Assembly: GCF_003258605.2 (NCBI RefSeq)
Contig: NZ_CP031264.1
Span: forward strand, 7,026,213-7,090,212
DNA from: Peterkaempfera bronchialis
GTDB lineage: Bacteria > Actinomycetota > Actinomycetes > Streptomycetales > Streptomycetaceae
Length of the DNA: 64,000 nucleotides
Direction of reading: 5' to 3'
Shown: one piece after another, positions 17,192 through 25,402 of the stretch
Layout: each line of letters begins with the position of its first letter
Position numbering within the stretch: position 1 is the stretch's first letter
Position numbers and translations under genes: made by a program
The notes under the pieces: model-generated
Databases searched by the model: none
What the model saw: the letters and a program-made list of their open reading frames with translations, nothing else
What the model was told of the DNA's origin: nothing

Positions 17192-18424
17192 ATGCCCACG
17201 AACCCCGTCTTCCACGGTAATCCGCCGTCGGTCGCCGTCGTCACCTCGCATGGCCGGCAGACGCTGAGCGGCAACAGCGACGACCGCCTCATCGATGTGC
17301 TGAACCGGCACAATGTGCCGTGGTCCGCCATTTCCGCTTACGTCATCCACAAGGCGGGTGAGGCCCCGCAGCTGTTCCCGTCCCTGGACGTGCGCCTCGG
17401 CGAGCTGGAGGAGGGCGCCGAGGTGCTGCTCTACTTCAACCGGAACGTCAATCCGTTCAAGTTCTCCCTCGGGGCCTTCAAGCTGATCGAGAGTGAGACC
17501 CCGGGTGCGGAGGCGACCGAGTACATCTACCAGCGGCTGGACAACGAGACCGGGACCGCAGAGGCGTTCCTGAAGAAGCTGAGTCCCGAGGAGTGCAAGC
17601 AGATCATCGCCGATCGCGTCGGCGACACGGTCCGGCAGCACGTCCCGGCGGGCTCCACACTCGTGGTCGGCGTCAGCGGCGGCGGTGACAGCAACGCCAT
17701 GCTGTACGGCCTGAGCCGGCTCAAGGACCACGGCATCACCGTCCGCCCCGTGATCCTCAAGGGCATCCCGGACTGGGATGCCGGGGTGCCGCGGGCCGAG
17801 GCGCTCTGCGAGAACTACGGCCTCGATCTCAAGGTCATGGAGGCCGACGAGGTCAAGGACCTGCTCGGCATCCCGCGTGACTCGGTCGATCTGATCGACC
17901 GCTTCGAGCAGGAGTTCCAGGGCGACGACTTCGAGTTCCTGGGCACCCTGATGATCCGGCTCGCACTGTCCAAGTACGCCCGCGAGCTCGGCACTCAGTA
18001 CATCGTGACCGGCGTCAACCTCGAAGACATCGTCTGCGAGAACCTCTTCCGCGTCTCAAGCGGCCTCAAGCCCGCCGGCTTCCCGGTCCGAACCATCGGC
18101 GACGTGACCCTGGTGCTGCCGCTGTGGCTGTGCCCCAAGCGCATCATCGACGGCTGCTTCCCCAAGTTCTCGCTGGAGAACTACGACGCCCGCTACCCGT
18201 GCTTCTCGCTGGGCCGCAACCTCTACTACAGCGTCGTGTACGCCATGCAGTCCCAGTTCCCCGGATACCTGGAGCAGCTGGCGCGGGGCATGTCCGAGCT
18301 CAGCCTCAAGGACCCGGTCGAGTACACGTACAACGAGCAGCTCGGCTTCCACACCGAGCGCACCGTCCCCTTCCCGCTGCTGCGCCGCTTCCAGCGGATG
18401 CTCACCGGAGCCACGCCCAACTGA
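17192..18424 (+). CDS. PP-loop ATPase with N-terminal beta-grasp domain
   Basis: A 410-residue protein. The ATP-pyrophosphatase motif SGGGDS spans residues 162-167 (PP-loop, VVGVSGGGDSNAM). Enzymes of this class adenylate a carbonyl or tRNA base before attack by sulfur or nitrogen. Residues 1-~90 look like a MoaD/ThiS-type beta-grasp (GRQTLSGNSDDRLIDVLNRH and EEGAEVLLYFNRN) but lack a terminal Gly-Gly. Several Cys residues are present without obvious paired CxxC zinc motifs. It follows the 69-aa peptide and precedes a PhyH oxygenase. Amide activation (thioamide or amidine formation) on that peptide is a hypothesis. Start ATG 17192 with a weak AGGA upstream. Confidence 0.75.
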   Translation: MPTNPVFHGNPPSVAVVTSHGRQTLSGNSDDRLIDVLNRHNVPWSAISAYVIHKAGEAPQLFPSLDVRLGELEEGAEVLLYFNRNVNPFKFSLGAFKLIESETPGAEATEYIYQRLDNETGTAEAFLKKLSPEECKQIIADRVGDTVRQHVPAGSTLVVGVSGGGDSNAMLYGLSRLKDHGITVRPVILKGIPDWDAGVPRAEALCENYGLDLKVMEADEVKDLLGIPRDSVDLIDRFEQEFQGDDFEFLGTLMIRLALSKYARELGTQYIVTGVNLEDIVCENLFRVSSGLKPAGFPVRTIGDVTLVLPLWLCPKRIIDGCFPKFSLENYDARYPCFSLGRNLYYSVVYAMQSQFPGYLEQLARGMSELSLKDPVEYTYNEQLGFHTERTVPFPLLRRFQRMLTGATPN

Positions 18425-18473
18425 ACTGAGCTGAGCTGAGGCACGACGGAACGGGACGAAGGAGGCCATCACC

Positions 18474-19295
18474 ATGTCCGATCTGGACAACCCGGGCAAG
18501 GGCGTACGCGCCATCACGGACGACGAGGTCGCCCACTACCTGGAGCACGGCTGGGTCAGACTCGAAGGCTTTATGCAGCCGTGGCTGGTGGAGGAACTGC
18601 TTGCCCACGGGCAGGCGAAGATGGGCGCCGACCCGTTGACGCTCAGCAGCGCGGCCCCCAAGGACCTTCAGGCCAACGAGTTCAAGTGGTACGAGCGTTG
18701 GGACGGACCGTCTCACCACGATGACTGGATCAAGAAGGTCAGTCACTCACCGGAGCTGGCCGCCGGCGCCGCCCGGCTGATGGGTCTGGACGCCGTCCGT
18801 TTCTACTTCGACCACTTCTTCGTCAAGGTACCCGCCGAGGAGAAGGGCGGGACCGAGACTCCCTGGCACCAGGACTTCCCGCACCACCCGCTGGACCGCA
18901 TGGGCGCGCTGACCATGTGGATCCCACTGGTCGAGTGCCCGCCGGAGAAGGGCACCATGCGCTTCCTGAGCGGCTCGCACCGGATCGGCGCCCTCGGGCG
19001 CTATCTCAACCGGCATGACAAGATCAACCTGCTGGACGAGAACCCGTGGGTGGCCGAGAAGTTCGAGGCGTCACCGCCGCTGCACCTGATGCCCGGCGAC
19101 GCCACCGTGCACCACCTCGGCATCACGCACTATGCCCCGCCGAACACCACGGACAGCCCCCGCTGGGTCTACACCACGCAGTGGCTGCCGCCGGCAGCCC
19201 GGTTCACCGGTGCGCCGAACCACCGTACGGACGGACTCGACCTCGAGATCGACAAGCCGCTCGACCACCCGCGCTTCCCGGTCATCTCGGTCTGA
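18474..19295 (+). CDS. PhyH-family Fe(II)/2-oxoglutarate dioxygenase
   Basis: A 273-residue phytanoyl-CoA-dioxygenase-like oxygenase. The iron-binding facial triad is visible as H132-x-D134 (WHQDFPHH) and H219 (ITHYAPPN), followed by an Arg (SPRW) suited to bind 2-oxoglutarate. RTG-like folding core residues LTMWIPLVECPPEKGTMRFLSGSH are typical. It has an excellent ribosome site (AAGGAGG). Such enzymes hydroxylate or otherwise oxidise aliphatic carbons. In this operon it is a likely tailoring enzyme for the peptide or another intermediate. Confidence 0.88.
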   Translation: MSDLDNPGKGVRAITDDEVAHYLEHGWVRLEGFMQPWLVEELLAHGQAKMGADPLTLSSAAPKDLQANEFKWYERWDGPSHHDDWIKKVSHSPELAAGAARLMGLDAVRFYFDHFFVKVPAEEKGGTETPWHQDFPHHPLDRMGALTMWIPLVECPPEKGTMRFLSGSHRIGALGRYLNRHDKINLLDENPWVAEKFEASPPLHLMPGDATVHHLGITHYAPPNTTDSPRWVYTTQWLPPAARFTGAPNHRTDGLDLEIDKPLDHPRFPVISV

Positions 19296-19330
19296 CGGGC
19301 AGCGGCGGGGTACGACAGGTCAGGACCAGA

Positions 19331-20323
19331 ATGAAGCGAATGGGGCGGAACGTGGCTGTGAGAGTCGCGGCTGTGGACTGCGGCACCAACTCCATCCGGC
19401 TGCTCGTGGCCGAGCGAGACGCTCACACCGGCGCGGTGGTCGAACTCGCCCGCCGGTCGCGGATCGTGCGGCTCGGGCAGGGGGTCGGACGGACCGGGCG
19501 GTTCGCGCCCGAGGCGTTGGAGCGCACCTTCGCGGCCTGCGCGGAGTTCGCCCAAGTCATCGAGGAACTCAAGGCCGAAAGCGTCGCATTCGTCGCCACC
19601 TCCGCCACCCGGGACGTGGCCGACCGCGCGGAGTTCTTCTCCGGTGTGCAGCGCATCCTCGGTGTGCGTCCCGAGGTGATCAGCGGCGACGAGGAGGCCG
19701 GCCTCTCCTTTGCCGGCGCCGTCGGGAGCCTGTCGACCGGCCCAGGCCCCTGGCTGGTGATCGACATCGGGGGCGGCTCCACGGAGTGCGTTGTCGGAGC
19801 TTCGGCAAGGAGTGCCCCGGAGAGCGGGGGTACCACGTCCGGCGCCCTGGACGTCCATGCGTCCGTCTCCCTGGACATCGGGTCCGTACGGCTGACGGAG
19901 CGGCACCTTGCCGACTCGGAAGGATCGCTGGACCGGGCCTCGCCGGAGGGCATCGCAGCCGTGCGCCGGGATGTCGAGGCGGCTCTCGGAGGGGCGGCGG
20001 CCCGGCTTCCCCTCGCGCCCCGGCCCACGCTGGTCGGTGTCGGCGGCTCCGTCACCACGCTGGCGGCGGTCCGAAGGGGCAGCAAGGACGGGGTGCACGG
20101 GGTGCGGCTCGACATCGACGAGGTCCGCGAGGTCAGCCGCCTGCTGCTGTCTGCCGACCGGGCGCAGCGCGCCGCCATCGACGTCATCGAGCCAGGACGG
20201 GTGGACGTCATCCCGGCCGGGTCCCTCATCCTGCTCACCGCGATGGAGAGGCTGGGATTCCCCGAGATCGTCGTCAGCAGGCACGGTCTGCTGGACGGGC
20301 TGGCACACCGTCTCGTCGGCTGA
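19331..20323 (+). CDS. Ppx/GppA-family phosphatase paralogue
   Basis: About 330 residues of the ASKHA-fold exopolyphosphatase/pppGpp phosphatase family. Seen are the phosphate-1 motif VDCGTNSIRLLV, the phosphate-2 motif WLVIDIGGGSTECVVG, GVGGSVTTLAAV and the late VVSRHGLLDGLAH. Length matches actinobacterial Ppx proteins. Family members cleave terminal phosphates of polyphosphate or pppGpp. Start ATG 19331 (AGGA upstream); ATG 19340 or GTG 19352 are alternatives. In Streptomyces one such gene usually lies beside enolase and FtsB, so a copy here near an enolase may reflect an ancient block duplication or recruitment. Confidence 0.88.
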   Translation: MKRMGRNVAVRVAAVDCGTNSIRLLVAERDAHTGAVVELARRSRIVRLGQGVGRTGRFAPEALERTFAACAEFAQVIEELKAESVAFVATSATRDVADRAEFFSGVQRILGVRPEVISGDEEAGLSFAGAVGSLSTGPGPWLVIDIGGGSTECVVGASARSAPESGGTTSGALDVHASVSLDIGSVRLTERHLADSEGSLDRASPEGIAAVRRDVEAALGGAAARLPLAPRPTLVGVGGSVTTLAAVRRGSKDGVHGVRLDIDEVREVSRLLLSADRAQRAAIDVIEPGRVDVIPAGSLILLTAMERLGFPEIVVSRHGLLDGLAHRLVG

Positions 20324-20378
20324 ACCGCGCCCGCGGCTCGCGTTCCGAAGTCCGGGATCCGAAGGAGAGACCACCCCC

Positions 20379-21686
20379 ATGACCCCCACGACACCCATCG
20401 GCGCCGGCAAGCCCCAGCTGGCCTGCTCGTTCTGCGGGAAGCGGATGGACGAGGTGACCCAGCTGGTGGAGGGGCCGGGTGTCCAGATATGCGACGGCTG
20501 CGTCGAACTGTGCAGCGAGGCGGTGGCCGAGGGCGCCCGCAACCGTGCCCAGGCGGAGCAGGGCGGCCGCGAACTGCCCAGGCCCTGGGAGCTGCGCGGC
20601 TTCCTGGACGGCTATGTCGTCGGCCAGGACACCGCCAAGCGGGCCCTGTGCGTCGCCGTCTACAACCACTACAAGCGCGTCGACCGCGCAGCGGCGCTCG
20701 GCCCGGACGCCGTCGAGCTGGCCAAGTCGAACATCCTGCTGCTCGGACCCACCGGCTCCGGCAAGACGCTGCTCACCCAGAGCCTGGCCCGCATCCTCGA
20801 CGTCCCGTACGTCGCCGTGGACGCCACCGGGCTGACCGAGGCGGGGTACGTCGGCGAGGACGTCGACAGCATCCTGACCAAGCTGCTGCGGGCAGCCGGC
20901 AACGACCCGCGGAAGGCTGAGACCGGCATCGTCTACCTGGACGAGATCGACAAGCTCGCCCGCAGCCCCCAGGCATCCTCCGGCGGTCGCGACGTCTCCG
21001 GCGAGGGAGTCCAACAGGCCCTGCTGAAGATCCTTGAAGGCACCGTCGTCACCTTGTCCGGCGGCGACAAGGGCGCCCAGGCGGTTCGCGGGCGCGGGTA
21101 CTCCAGCCGGGAGCCGGTGCGCATCGACACCTCCGGCATTCTCTTCATCGCCGCTGGTGCCTTCAGCGGCCTGGAGGAGATCGTGGACAAGCGCCGGTCG
21201 CGCGGCAGCGTCGGCTTCGGCGGAGCCCTCCAGACCTCGGCCTCGGCCGCCGACCGCACCGGGGCCGCCGGGGTGACCGCGGCGGACCTGGTGAAGTTCG
21301 GCCTCATCCCCGAGTTCATCGGCCGCTTTCCCGTCCTCACCGCACTGCGCAGACTGGACCGCTCCGACTTGCTGCGTGTGCTGACCGAACCGCGCAATGC
21401 CCTGGTGAAGCAGTACCAGACCCTGTTCGAACTCGACGGCGTCGAGCTTGAGTTCGAGCAGGAGGCGTTGGAGGCTGTAGCGGATGAGGCGATAGCCAGG
21501 GAGACGGGGGCGCGCGGCCTGCGCGGCATTCTGGAGGATGCCCTGATCCCCGCCATGTACGACATCCCGTCGCTGCGCGACATCGTGCGGGTCACCGTCA
21601 CGGCGGACGTGATCACGGATCGTGTGGAACCGGTGCTCACCGTCGCGGAAACCGGCCGTGACCGACGGGCCGGTTCAGCGGGATGA
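20379..21686 (+). CDS. clpX: ClpX-like AAA+ unfoldase paralogue
   Basis: A 435-residue protein with all ClpX landmarks: a four-Cys zinc-binding domain (C16, C19, C38, C41), Walker A GPTGSGKT, Walker B VYLDEIDK, the pore motif GYVGED, GEGVQQALLKILEGT, and the ClpP-binding tripeptide region as VGF (normally IGF or LGF). It has a strong GAAGGAGAG ribosome site. It lies in the peptide operon far from clpP, so it is a second copy. It may deliver a pathway protein to proteolysis or serve as a resistant stand-in for a targeted ClpX; lasso-peptide-type inhibitors of Clp are known, but here this is speculation. Confidence 0.9.
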   Translation: MTPTTPIGAGKPQLACSFCGKRMDEVTQLVEGPGVQICDGCVELCSEAVAEGARNRAQAEQGGRELPRPWELRGFLDGYVVGQDTAKRALCVAVYNHYKRVDRAAALGPDAVELAKSNILLLGPTGSGKTLLTQSLARILDVPYVAVDATGLTEAGYVGEDVDSILTKLLRAAGNDPRKAETGIVYLDEIDKLARSPQASSGGRDVSGEGVQQALLKILEGTVVTLSGGDKGAQAVRGRGYSSREPVRIDTSGILFIAAGAFSGLEEIVDKRRSRGSVGFGGALQTSASAADRTGAAGVTAADLVKFGLIPEFIGRFPVLTALRRLDRSDLLRVLTEPRNALVKQYQTLFELDGVELEFEQEALEAVADEAIARETGARGLRGILEDALIPAMYDIPSLRDIVRVTVTADVITDRVEPVLTVAETGRDRRAGSAG

Positions 21687-21763
21687 GCCCCCACGACCGC
21701 ACCCGATGTGGTCCGATCGAAGCCGTGGGGGGACTTCTTGCCGAGCAGAGACAGGAACACCGA

Positions 21764-23746
21764 ATGCCCGACTGGCAGTTGATCACCCGAACCGAGGCCA
21801 AGGCGCAGCTCTACATGCGCGAGACCTACTTCCGCGAGGGTCTCGCGGACGCCCAGGACACCTTCGGGGACGCGCTTGAGGACGGCCTCTGGCACTCCTC
21901 GATGATCATGGTGAAGGCGGACGGCCTTGCAGCCGGCACGCTCGCCCCGGTCGTCGAGTTCCTGCGTGAACACGACTTCGCGGTCGTCGGCGTGGAGGAA
22001 GTCCGGTTCACCCGCACACTCTGGCGTGAGCTGTGGCGCTTCCAGCTCACCTCGGCCACCCTCGACCGCCTCGCCGTCAACGATGCCGTGCACCCGGGCC
22101 GGTCGGCGCTGCTCCTGCTGCTGCGCAGCGGCGCGGGCCACGACCTGCCCGGGACGGTCCGGCTCAGTGGTCTCAAGGGATCCGCCGGCGGCCCCGCCAA
22201 GGGCAGCCTGCGGGACCGCCTGGGCCAGCCCAACCGGGTCTTCAGCTATGTCCATGTGCCGGACGAACCCGCCGACCTGCTACGCGAGTTGGGCCTGCTG
22301 CTCGACTCCAGGGCCCGCCGCCGCGCCCTGGCCGCGCTTGCCTCCGGTCGGATCGGAGACGAGGGCACCGCCCGATTGGAAGCAGCCCTGACGGCGCACA
22401 CAGGCCGCTCCCTGGCCGCAGAGCCGGCCGCCCGGCGGATCGAGGCTGCGATCCAGGACTCCCTGGACCAGGGCACCGTGGCAGCGGAGCAGGCCGCCCA
22501 GCTGCTGGACCATCTGAAGGCCCTGGACAGCGGCAGCCCGGTGCCGTGGCGGTCCTTCTACCAGCTCGCAGCCGACAGCGGCCTGGCGGCCGACCCCTGG
22601 GACCTCGCGATCCTCGGCGCCACCCATGTCGTCTGCGACGAGACGGGCTTCGCCAAGGTCCTGACCAACCCCGACCCCGAGGACTGGCGCACTGCGCCTG
22701 CCACGGTTGCCGAATCAGCCCCGGCCGGCGAGGAGCCGGACTGCCGAAGGAAGACCCCCATGTTCATGCATCGCATCACGACCGCGGACCAGATGCCCGA
22801 TGAGCGGGCCTGGCACGCGCTCACCCGCTCCCCGCGCAAGCGCGAGCTGTTCGCCGACGACCTCTACTTCCGCGAGGCATGGGCCGATGCCGACGCTGTC
22901 CTCGGGGACGGCGCACTCGACCTGCTGAGCCAGGTGGCGCTGTTCAACTTCAAGCCCGACGGCCTGGTGGGCCGCCGTGCGAGCCGGACCCTCGACTTCT
23001 TCGAGGAACACGGCTTCACCGTGGTGGGAACGGCGCCGATGCGTCTCAACCGTCACTCCATGCGCGAGGTGTGGCGCTATGACTGGAACGTCTACACCCC
23101 CGATCGACTCGCCCTGTGCTCCCTGATGCACAGCGCCACGGAGACGGTCCTGCTCATCCTCCGTGACCACCGCTACGACGGGGTGATTCCCGCTGCCGTG
23201 CGCCTGTCCGACCTCAAGGGCTCGGCGGACCCCAAGGCCCGCGGCCCTGAGGCACTGCGCTCCGTGCTCGCCCCGCCGAACCGGGTCATCAACTTCAACC
23301 ATGTGGCCGACGAGCCCGCCGACCTGGTCCGGGAGATCGGCATCTTCCTCGATCGCGCCGAACGCCGCACGCTCTTCGAGGAGGTGCGCCGCGACTTCTC
23401 CTCGGACCTGTCCGAGCGAGCCCGGTCCGAGGTCGAGCGGCTCGAGAACCTCATCCCCGCCAACGACTTCGACCTGGACCAGGCCCTGGACCGCTTGGAA
23501 GCCTCAGGCCGGATCCCGGCCGACGACATGGAGCGGCTGCGCAAGGAGTCGGGGGGCGGCAAGGGCATGGCCTTCGACGAACTGACGGCGATCGTCGATC
23601 CGCACGACCCGGCGATCGACCGTTGGGACTTCGTCCGCGTCGCCACCGAAGTGCTGCCCGTGGAGCGAAAAGGCTTCGGCGGCTCGCTCCCGGCACCCGT
23701 CTCGGCGGACTGGGTCCGCACAGCCGCGGAGAGCCCGGCCCCGTGA
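21764..23746 (+). CDS. Tandem nucleoside-diphosphate-kinase-like protein
   Basis: About 660 residues made of two similar halves. Each half has an NDK-like domain: MVKADGL (K51) with NRVFSYVHVPDEPADLLREL (H164), and FKPDGL (K397) with NRVINFNHVADEPADLVREI (H513). The His positions align with the phosphohistidine of NDK and the Lys with its nucleotide-phosphate Lys, at almost the same spacing (113 and 116 residues). Each domain is followed by a helical segment ending in a W-D block. A duplicated NDK of this size is not a standard kinase. It starts at ATG 21764; ATG 21683 overlapping the ClpX stop (ATGA) is an alternative. Its role may be phosphotransfer to a pathway intermediate. Confidence 0.72.
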   Translation: MPDWQLITRTEAKAQLYMRETYFREGLADAQDTFGDALEDGLWHSSMIMVKADGLAAGTLAPVVEFLREHDFAVVGVEEVRFTRTLWRELWRFQLTSATLDRLAVNDAVHPGRSALLLLLRSGAGHDLPGTVRLSGLKGSAGGPAKGSLRDRLGQPNRVFSYVHVPDEPADLLRELGLLLDSRARRRALAALASGRIGDEGTARLEAALTAHTGRSLAAEPAARRIEAAIQDSLDQGTVAAEQAAQLLDHLKALDSGSPVPWRSFYQLAADSGLAADPWDLAILGATHVVCDETGFAKVLTNPDPEDWRTAPATVAESAPAGEEPDCRRKTPMFMHRITTADQMPDERAWHALTRSPRKRELFADDLYFREAWADADAVLGDGALDLLSQVALFNFKPDGLVGRRASRTLDFFEEHGFTVVGTAPMRLNRHSMREVWRYDWNVYTPDRLALCSLMHSATETVLLILRDHRYDGVIPAAVRLSDLKGSADPKARGPEALRSVLAPPNRVINFNHVADEPADLVREIGIFLDRAERRTLFEEVRRDFSSDLSERARSEVERLENLIPANDFDLDQALDRLEASGRIPADDMERLRKESGGGKGMAFDELTAIVDPHDPAIDRWDFVRVATEVLPVERKGFGGSLPAPVSADWVRTAAESPAP

Positions 23747-23958
23747 GCGAGACAGCAGAGACCGGGTCCGCGGAGCACGAGTTCGACCTGTTGATGTCCC
23801 TCCACGGGCATGACGTGCCGGAAGGTCTGCGCCCGGGGGTCCTCGCGGTCCACCTGGAGCTCAGACGGATGACCGCGCTGTTGCGCACTGCGAACCTGCC
23901 GCCCGAGGCAGAGCCCGCGCATGTGTTCTCCGTTGAGACCTATGCGCGGCAAGCCTGA
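23743..23958 (+). CDS. AtzG-like small amidase partner
   Basis: A 71-residue protein whose GTG start overlaps the stop of the NDK-like gene (GTGA). The pattern LRPGVLAVHLELRRMTALLRT followed by NLPPEAEPAHVF matches the AtzG-like family, short helical proteins that pair with AtzE-type amidases as GatC does with GatA. The amidase gene follows immediately, which supports the pairing. Confidence 0.7.
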   Translation: MSETAETGSAEHEFDLLMSLHGHDVPEGLRPGVLAVHLELRRMTALLRTANLPPEAEPAHVFSVETYARQA

Positions 23959-23962
23959 ACGG

Positions 23963-25402
23963 ATGGACACACCCATGGGTGACAAGCCCCTGCACGAACT
24001 GTCGGTCGCCGAAGTCGGCGCCGCGCTGCGCGACGGTTCGCTCACCTCGGTGCGGTTGACCGCGCACACCCTGGAGCGGATCGCGGCGATCGACCCGCTG
24101 ATCGACTCACTGGTGGCGGTCACGGCGGAGCGGGCACTCTCCGACGCGGAGCGCGCCGACGACGAACTGGGCCGCGGCGCCGACCGCGGGCCACTGCACG
24201 GCATCCCGTACACGCTCAAGGACATCATCGATTCGGCCGGCATCCCGACCACCTCCAATTCCCGCTTGATGCTCGGCCACGTCCCACAGCAGGACGCCCA
24301 TGTCGAGGAGCGCCTGCGCGCCGGCGGCGCCGTCCTGGTGGGTAAGGCCAACCTCGCCGAATTCGCCTTCGGCGGCCCCGGGTTCGACCTGCCGACCCCG
24401 CCTTCCCGCAACCCCTGGAACCCGGAGCACTTCACCGGCGGATCATCGGCCGGCAGCGGCGCCGGTGTGGCGGCCGGCCTGGTGCGGGTCTCCATCGGCT
24501 CCGACACCGGCGGTTCGATCCGCTCACCCGCCGCCAACTGCGGCGCCGTCGGTCTGAAACCGACGTACGGCCTGGTGTCGCGGCGCGGCGTCTACCCACT
24601 CTCGTACACGCTCGACCACGTCGGTCCGCTCACCGGGAACGTACGGGACGCGGCGCTTGCCCTGCAGGTCATCTCCGGTCACGATCCGCTCGACCCCAGC
24701 AGCGTCGAGCGGCCCCGGGAGGACTACACCGCTGACCTCGACAAGGGCGTGGAGGGGCTGCGCATCGGCTATGCCCGCGAGTTCTTCACCGCGAGCAAGG
24801 GCGTATCCGACGAGGTGGTCGCGACCATCGATGCGGCGGCTGCCCTGCTCTCCTCCCTCGGCGCGGTGGTGGAGGAGGTGCGCATGCCGGACTTCGAGCT
24901 GATGAAGGCCTGCGGCCGAGTGATCCTGCAGGCCGAGGGCTACGCCATCCACGAGCACAGCCTGCGCGAACGGCCACAGGACTACGGCCGCTACACCTAC
25001 CAGCGACTGACCGGCGGTGCCGCCCTGACAGCGGCCGACTACATCCAGGCCACCCGGGTCCGGCACGAGCTGACCCGACAGCTCAACACCGGCCTGTTCG
25101 GTCGCTACGACGCGCTGATCACGACCGTCGCGCTCGCGCCCCCTGCGCCGTTCACGGACTTCCCGCACCACTGGCCGCCACCCGGTCCGGCGGTGGCCGT
25201 CCAGACCGCGCCGTTCAATGTCACCGGCCACCCGGCGCTGGTGGTGCCCGCCGGCTTCTCGGCCGACGGCCTGCCCTTCGGACTGCAGATCATCGGCCGG
25301 CACTTCGACGAGCGGAGCGTGCTGCGGATCGGCCAGACCTTCGAGTCCGCGGCAGGCGCGAGCGAGCGGCGCCCCGCACTCGGAACGCAGGTGGGCACAT
25401 GA
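23963..25402 (+). CDS. Amidase-signature family hydrolase (AtzE/GatA-like)
   Basis: A 479-residue amidase-signature enzyme with the Ser-cisSer-Lys machinery: K86 in GIPYTLKDII, S161/S162 in TGGSSAGSGAG, and nucleophile S185 in GSDTGGSIRSPAANCG. It hydrolyses an amide or transfers ammonia, in the cytosol. With the AtzG-like partner just upstream it resembles the carboxybiuret amidase pair AtzG/AtzE, though the real substrate here is unknown. Start ATG 23963 follows the partner stop by 4 bp; ATG 23975 is possible. Its stop overlaps the next gene start (ATGA), so it is in the same operon. Confidence 0.85.
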   Translation: MDTPMGDKPLHELSVAEVGAALRDGSLTSVRLTAHTLERIAAIDPLIDSLVAVTAERALSDAERADDELGRGADRGPLHGIPYTLKDIIDSAGIPTTSNSRLMLGHVPQQDAHVEERLRAGGAVLVGKANLAEFAFGGPGFDLPTPPSRNPWNPEHFTGGSSAGSGAGVAAGLVRVSIGSDTGGSIRSPAANCGAVGLKPTYGLVSRRGVYPLSYTLDHVGPLTGNVRDAALALQVISGHDPLDPSSVERPREDYTADLDKGVEGLRIGYAREFFTASKGVSDEVVATIDAAAALLSSLGAVVEEVRMPDFELMKACGRVILQAEGYAIHEHSLRERPQDYGRYTYQRLTGGAALTAADYIQATRVRHELTRQLNTGLFGRYDALITTVALAPPAPFTDFPHHWPPPGPAVAVQTAPFNVTGHPALVVPAGFSADGLPFGLQIIGRHFDERSVLRIGQTFESAAGASERRPALGTQVGT

